Assembly (NCBI GenBank): GCA_022615295.1
Contig: JAKEHF010000118.1
Span: forward strand, 1-16,821
Direction of reading: 5' to 3'
Length of the DNA stretch: 16,821 bases
Origin: Actinomycetota bacterium
GTDB lineage: Bacteria; Actinomycetota; Acidimicrobiia; Spongiisociales; ZC4RG35
The notes under the pieces were generated by a model. That model searched no databases. It saw only the letters and a program-made list of their open reading frames with translations, and had not been told where the DNA came from. Both the position numbers and the translations under genes were made by a program. Below, in pieces: positions 14,047 through 16,821 of this stretch; the first letter of the stretch is position 1; every line of letters begins with the position of its first letter.

Positions 14047-15084
14047 CCGACGGGCCTGCTCGGCGGTGGTTAGGGCGTCGACCAGCTCGTCGAGATCACC
14101 CCCCAGAACCTGGTCGAGACGTTTCAGCGTGAGACCGATGCGGTGGTCGGTGACCCGATTCTCCTTGTAGTTGTAGGTGCGGATCTTCTCCGCTCTCTCG
14201 CCGGTGCCCACCTGGCTGCGTCGCTCTCCGGACAGCTGAGCCTGGGCCTTCTCCTGCTCGGCCTGGAGGAGACGAGCCCTGAGAATCCGAAACGCCTTCT
14301 CCTTGTTTTGGAGTTGGGACTTCTCGTCCTGTACCGAGACGGTCAACCCTGTGGGGAGATGGGTGAGACGGACCGCGGAGTCGGTGGTGTTGACCGACTG
14401 GCCTCCCGGCCCGGTCGAGCGAAACACGTCGATACGGACCTCGGCGGGGTCGACGGCGACGTCCACCTCCTCGGCCTCGGGGAGCACAGCCACCGTGGCG
14501 GTTGAGGTATGCACCCTGCCCTGCGACTCGGTCTTGGGCACACGTTGCACCCGATGGACCCCACCCTCGTACTTGAGACGGGAGTAGGCGCCCCGACCCT
14601 TCACGGCGACGGTCACCTTGTCATAGCCACCGACGTCAGAAGGGGTGGAGTCCAACGGCTCCAACCTGAAGCCGTGACGTTCCGCGTACTTCTCATACAT
14701 GCGGAGGAGGTCGCCGGCCCACAGTGCCGCCTCGTCCCCCCCTGCGGCCGACCGGATCTCGAGGATCACGTCCTTGGCGTTGTTGGGATCGCTGGGGGTG
14801 AGAGCCTCCATGATCCTCGCCTCCAGATCCTCGATCTCCACCCCGAGATCGGATACGAGCTCCGCGAACTCCTCACCCATCGTCTCCGCCTCGGCCAGAT
14901 CGGCAGTCGCCGCACGCCAGCGCCGGATGTCTGCGGCCAGGTCGTGAAGCTCGGCGTGTCTCTTGCCCAACTCGACGAGACGTTTCGGGTCGGCGATCAC
15001 CGCGGGGTCGACGAGCTTCGCCTCCACCTCCTGGTAGGCGGTCTCGATCTCGGCGAGACGGGCGGCCACCGCCGGCTCGATCAC
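14029..15084 (-). CDS. prfA: Peptide chain release factor 1
   Basis: Ends translation at UAA and UAG codons on the ribosome. In the 351-residue product the codon-reading tripeptide is PKT at 183-185 (the PxT form of RF1, not SPF of RF2). GGQ, which triggers peptide release and is methylated by PrmC, is at 227-229 in RSTGPGGQSVNTTDSAVR. The start is GTG at 15082-15084, overlapping the upstream stop as GTGA. The last nine or so codons (TTAEQARRM) are the direct repeat bordering the island, and the final residues TGSA come from the island side. Length is normal, so function should be intact. Confidence 0.97.
   Translation of the reverse strand: MIEPAVAARLAEIETAYQEVEAKLVDPAVIADPKRLVELGKRHAELHDLAADIRRWRAATADLAEAETMGEEFAELVSDLGVEIEDLEARIMEALTPSDPNNAKDVILEIRSAAGGDEAALWAGDLLRMYEKYAERHGFRLEPLDSTPSDVGGYDKVTVAVKGRGAYSRLKYEGGVHRVQRVPKTESQGRVHTSTATVAVLPEAEEVDVAVDPAEVRIDVFRSTGPGGQSVNTTDSAVRLTHLPTGLTVSVQDEKSQLQNKEKAFRILRARLLQAEQEKAQAQLSGERRSQVGTGERAEKIRTYNYKENRVTDHRIGLTLKRLDQVLGGDLDELVDALTTAEQARRMTGSA
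14044..14070 (-). repeat. prfA-side direct repeat (att-like)
   Basis: The 27-base sequence within the last codons of prfA that recurs at 9431-9457 with a single mismatch (G at 14062). With its partner it bounds the island. Confidence 0.85.
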
Positions 15085-16112
15085 GGCCGACCCTCGATGA
15101 CCTCGTCGCGCACCGCCATGGCCACGGCTGGAACCCCACCGCGGGCCACCACGTCACCCGTCTGAACGTCGTCGAGGGCGACGAGGAGGCCGGTGATGGC
15201 CACCTCGATCTGCGACTCGTCGGGCTGGGACGTGGTCAGCTTCTGCAGCCAGATCCCCGGTGCGGCCAGGATTCGAGCCAGTGCGCCGTCAGGACGGGTG
15301 CCCGACCAGCGGAGCACCTCGTAGGCGAGCCCGGCGATGACCGGGATGCCGACCAGACGCGAGCCCACGAGGATCACAATGTTGTCGGGGATGCCGAGGA
15401 AGGTGAAGACCACTATCGACCCCAGCACGACTATGAGCAGGAAGCTGGTGCCACACCGGGGGTGCTCGGGTGGGAATCGTGACACCGACTCCACGCTGAG
15501 CGGCTCCCCGGCCTCGAAGGCATGAATCGACATGTGCTCCGCCCCGTGATACTCGAACACGCGGGCGATCTCGGCCGACCTCCCGATGGCCCAGATGTAC
15601 CCGACGAACAGACCGAGACGGATCAGACCCTCGACGACGTTGAAGACCAGACCCGACTCGTCCGCCACGGCTCCGGCGGCGAGGGCAGGGATCACGATGA
15701 AGAAGCCGGCGAAGAACACGAAGGCCAGCGCCATGGTCCACCCGATCTGGCCACGGGTGATCTGCTCCTCTTCCTCCTCGGCGGCCTTCATCGCCGACCA
15801 GCCCAGGGCTTTGAACCCGAGGGAGAGGGACTCTCCGAGAACGAAGATCCCGCGGAGGAGGGGGATGCGGGCCACACGGCGTCTCTCGCTGAGACGGGCC
15901 AGCTGGTCCCTTCGAGCCGTGATCCGACCGTCGGGGAGGCGGACGGCCACCGACCAGGCGGACGGGGCGCGCATCATCACCCCTTCGATGACGGCCTGGC
16001 CGCCGACGGTCTTGGACGGGTCGATGTGACCGCCGGACGACGTGTTGACTTCAGCCGGATTCAGCGCCGTCGACCCCGGTTTCGCCCGCCCTGGTGAAGC
16101 TGCTCTTGCCAT
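15081..16112 (-). CDS. DUF1385 (YqhQ-like) membrane protein
   Basis: A 343-residue membrane protein of unknown function. Family marks are VGGQAVIEGVMMR (36-48), EYHGAEHMSIHAFE (187-200; relatives usually have GAEHK, so Met here is unusual) and HPRCGTSFL (217-225). About four membrane helices lie at 124-150, 158-176, 222-240 and 243-263. DUF1385 genes are often found between rpmE and prfA, as here. The only start that keeps the conserved region is ATG at 16110-16112, which makes the gene overlap the rpmE end by 62 bases. The first 35 residues before the conserved core are polar and poorly conserved. The stop overlaps prfA. Confidence 0.88.
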   Translation of the reverse strand: MARAASPGRAKPGSTALNPAEVNTSSGGHIDPSKTVGGQAVIEGVMMRAPSAWSVAVRLPDGRITARRDQLARLSERRRVARIPLLRGIFVLGESLSLGFKALGWSAMKAAEEEEEQITRGQIGWTMALAFVFFAGFFIVIPALAAGAVADESGLVFNVVEGLIRLGLFVGYIWAIGRSAEIARVFEYHGAEHMSIHAFEAGEPLSVESVSRFPPEHPRCGTSFLLIVVLGSIVVFTFLGIPDNIVILVGSRLVGIPVIAGLAYEVLRWSGTRPDGALARILAAPGIWLQKLTTSQPDESQIEVAITGLLVALDDVQTGDVVARGGVPAVAMAVRDEVIEGRP

Positions 16113-16302
16113 AACGCTTCTGGAAGCGCTCTACGCGGCCCCCGGTGTCGACCAGCTTCTGCTTCCCCGTGAAGAAGGGGTGGCACTCGTTGCACAGCTC
16201 GAGATGCATCTCACCCGGCTTTGTGCTCCGAGTGGTGAAGGTATTGCCACACGAGCAGGTGACATGTGTCAGCTCGTAGGCGGGGTGGGTATCGGTCTTC
16301 AC
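16051..16302 (-). CDS. rpmE: 50S ribosomal protein L31, zinc-binding type
   Basis: A small protein bridging the ribosomal subunits. From GTG at 16300-16302 the product is 83 residues, starting MKTDTHPAYE as L31 proteins do. GGAG lies five bases upstream, which settles this start over the longer frame from 16356 that would read into the rho end. Cys16, Cys18, Cys37 and Cys40 (TCSCGNTF, LCNEC) form the zinc site of the C+ form, which many bacteria swap for a zinc-free paralogue when zinc is scarce. The last 10-15 residues, after RYGKSSF, exceed the usual length and lie in the overlap with the DUF1385 gene. It follows rho by 13 bases. Confidence 0.96.
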   Translation of the reverse strand: MKTDTHPAYELTHVTCSCGNTFTTRSTKPGEMHLELCNECHPFFTGKQKLVDTGGRVERFQKRYGKSSFTRAGETGVDGAESG

Positions 16303-16315
16303 GTCGTCTCCGGTC

Positions 16316-16821
16316 TCAGCCGCTGCTCTTCGCCACTTCGGCGAGGAACTCGGCATTGCTCTTGGTGGTCTTCAGTCGGTCGATCAGCAGCTCGAGGGCG
16401 GCCCCCGGCTCGAGGGCGAGCAGGACCCGTCTCAGCTTCCACACCTGGTTCAACTCGGTCCGGTCGAACAACAGCTCCTCTTTCCTTGTTCCCGAGGCCT
16501 CGATGTCCACGGCGGGGTAGATGCGCTTGTCCGCCAGCTTGCGATCGAGACGGAGCTCCATGTTCCCGGTGCCCTTGAACTCCTCGAAGATGACCTCGTC
16601 CATCTTCGACCCGGTCTCCACCAGGGCGGTGGCCATGATGGTGAGAGAGCCGCCCTCCTCGATGTTCCGGGCAGCGCCGAAGAACCGCTTCGGGGGATAC
16701 AGGGCCTGGGAGTCGACACCACCGGAGAGGATCCTCCCCGACGCCGGCGTGGCCAGGTTGTGGGCCCGGGCCAGACGTGTGATCGAGTCGAGGACGATGA
16801 CCACGTCAGTGCCCATCTCCA
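16316..16821 (-). CDS. rho: Transcription termination factor Rho, C-terminal part
   Basis: The RNA-dependent ATPase hexamer that ends transcription; only about the last 168 residues lie in the window and the 5' part is beyond the end. The segment has Walker B VVIVLDSITRLARA, the YPPKRFFGAARNIEEGGSLT region, and the R-loop/arginine-finger zone GTGNMELRLDRKLADKRIYPA, followed by the standard C-terminal helices. The gene heads the rho-rpmE-DUF1385-prfA series. No N-terminal or actinobacterial insert domain can be judged from this fragment. Confidence 0.97.
   Translation of the reverse strand, partial: EMGTDVVIVLDSITRLARAHNLATPASGRILSGGVDSQALYPPKRFFGAARNIEEGGSLTIMATALVETGSKMDEVIFEEFKGTGNMELRLDRKLADKRIYPAVDIEASGTRKEELLFDRTELNQVWKLRRVLLALEPGAALELLIDRLKTTKSNAEFLAEVAKSSG

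Larger units (their letters stand above)
9431..14070. mobile_element. Integrated island at the prfA 3' end, without visible integrase
   Basis: About 4.6 kb lie between two near-identical 27-bp direct repeats derived from the end of prfA. The island separates prfA from prmC, which are adjacent in most bacteria, and reverses coding orientation with a three-gene export operon on the plus strand. One end restores the prfA C-terminus; the other carries the displaced original tail. Integrative elements that use the 3' ends of conserved genes do exactly this. I find no tyrosine or serine recombinase, transposase or phage gene inside, so it is either a remnant or was moved in trans. Base and codon-pair use differ from the backbone. 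Confidence 0.65.

Noticed and set aside
1..16821. CRISPR array, toxin-antitoxin pair, or phage structural genes
   Set aside because: No regularly spaced repeats beyond the short pairs listed, and no protein with such signatures in any frame examined.

Overview
The window is bacterial chromosome from a high-G+C, actinobacterial-type genome. The evidence is gene order: rho, rpmE, a DUF1385 gene, prfA, prmC, tsaC, glyA and then a complete-type F1Fo ATP synthase operon, all on the minus strand. That block, with small variations, is typical of Actinobacteriota (known from the Mycobacterium and Streptomyces versions). An uncultured member of or near Acidimicrobiia is a reasonable guess, but no taxonomic marker here proves it.

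Layout from high to low coordinates, the direction of transcription of the backbone: 3' part of rho (cut by the window end), rpmE, a DUF1385/YqhQ-type membrane protein, and prfA (release factor 1). A 4.6-kb insertion follows. Then come prmC (the methyltransferase that modifies release factors), tsaC (tRNA t6A synthesis), glyA, and the ATP synthase operon atpZ-like, atpI-like, atpB, atpE, atpF, atpH, atpA, atpG, atpD. The backbone genes overlap or nearly touch (TTGA and GTGA overlaps, TAG next to GTG), so they are translationally coupled. A sigma-A-like promoter with a 7-bp-arm inverted repeat over the expected start point lies just upstream of the atp genes. atpD loses its C-terminus at about position 101, where 39%-GC sequence of unrelated character begins; this looks like a chimeric contig end, and atpC is not in the window.

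The accessory part is 9431-14070. Between prfA and prmC, normally neighbours, sits a plus-strand three-gene operon with ATGA overlaps: a predicted four-cysteine lipoprotein, a membrane-anchored periplasmic-adaptor-like protein with a peptidoglycan-binding domain, and a MacB-type fused ABC ATPase/permease. Together they look like a tripartite exporter or cell-envelope transport machine. The insert is bounded by a 27-bp direct repeat (26/27 identical) that is the 3' end of prfA. The intact prfA ends in one copy, and a displaced tail with its own stop codon survives just before prmC. A third, more diverged prfA tail lies inside the insert at 13877-13918. This is the signature of site-specific integration at the 3' end of prfA, perhaps more than once, yet no recombinase gene is visible. 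The insert lacks the CGT-CTC codon pair that is common in the backbone, which supports a foreign origin.

A second repeat system flanks glyA: two imperfect copies of a roughly 55-bp sequence in inverted orientation (6603-6658 and 8063-8116). One is next to the atp promoter and the other overlaps the end of tsaC.
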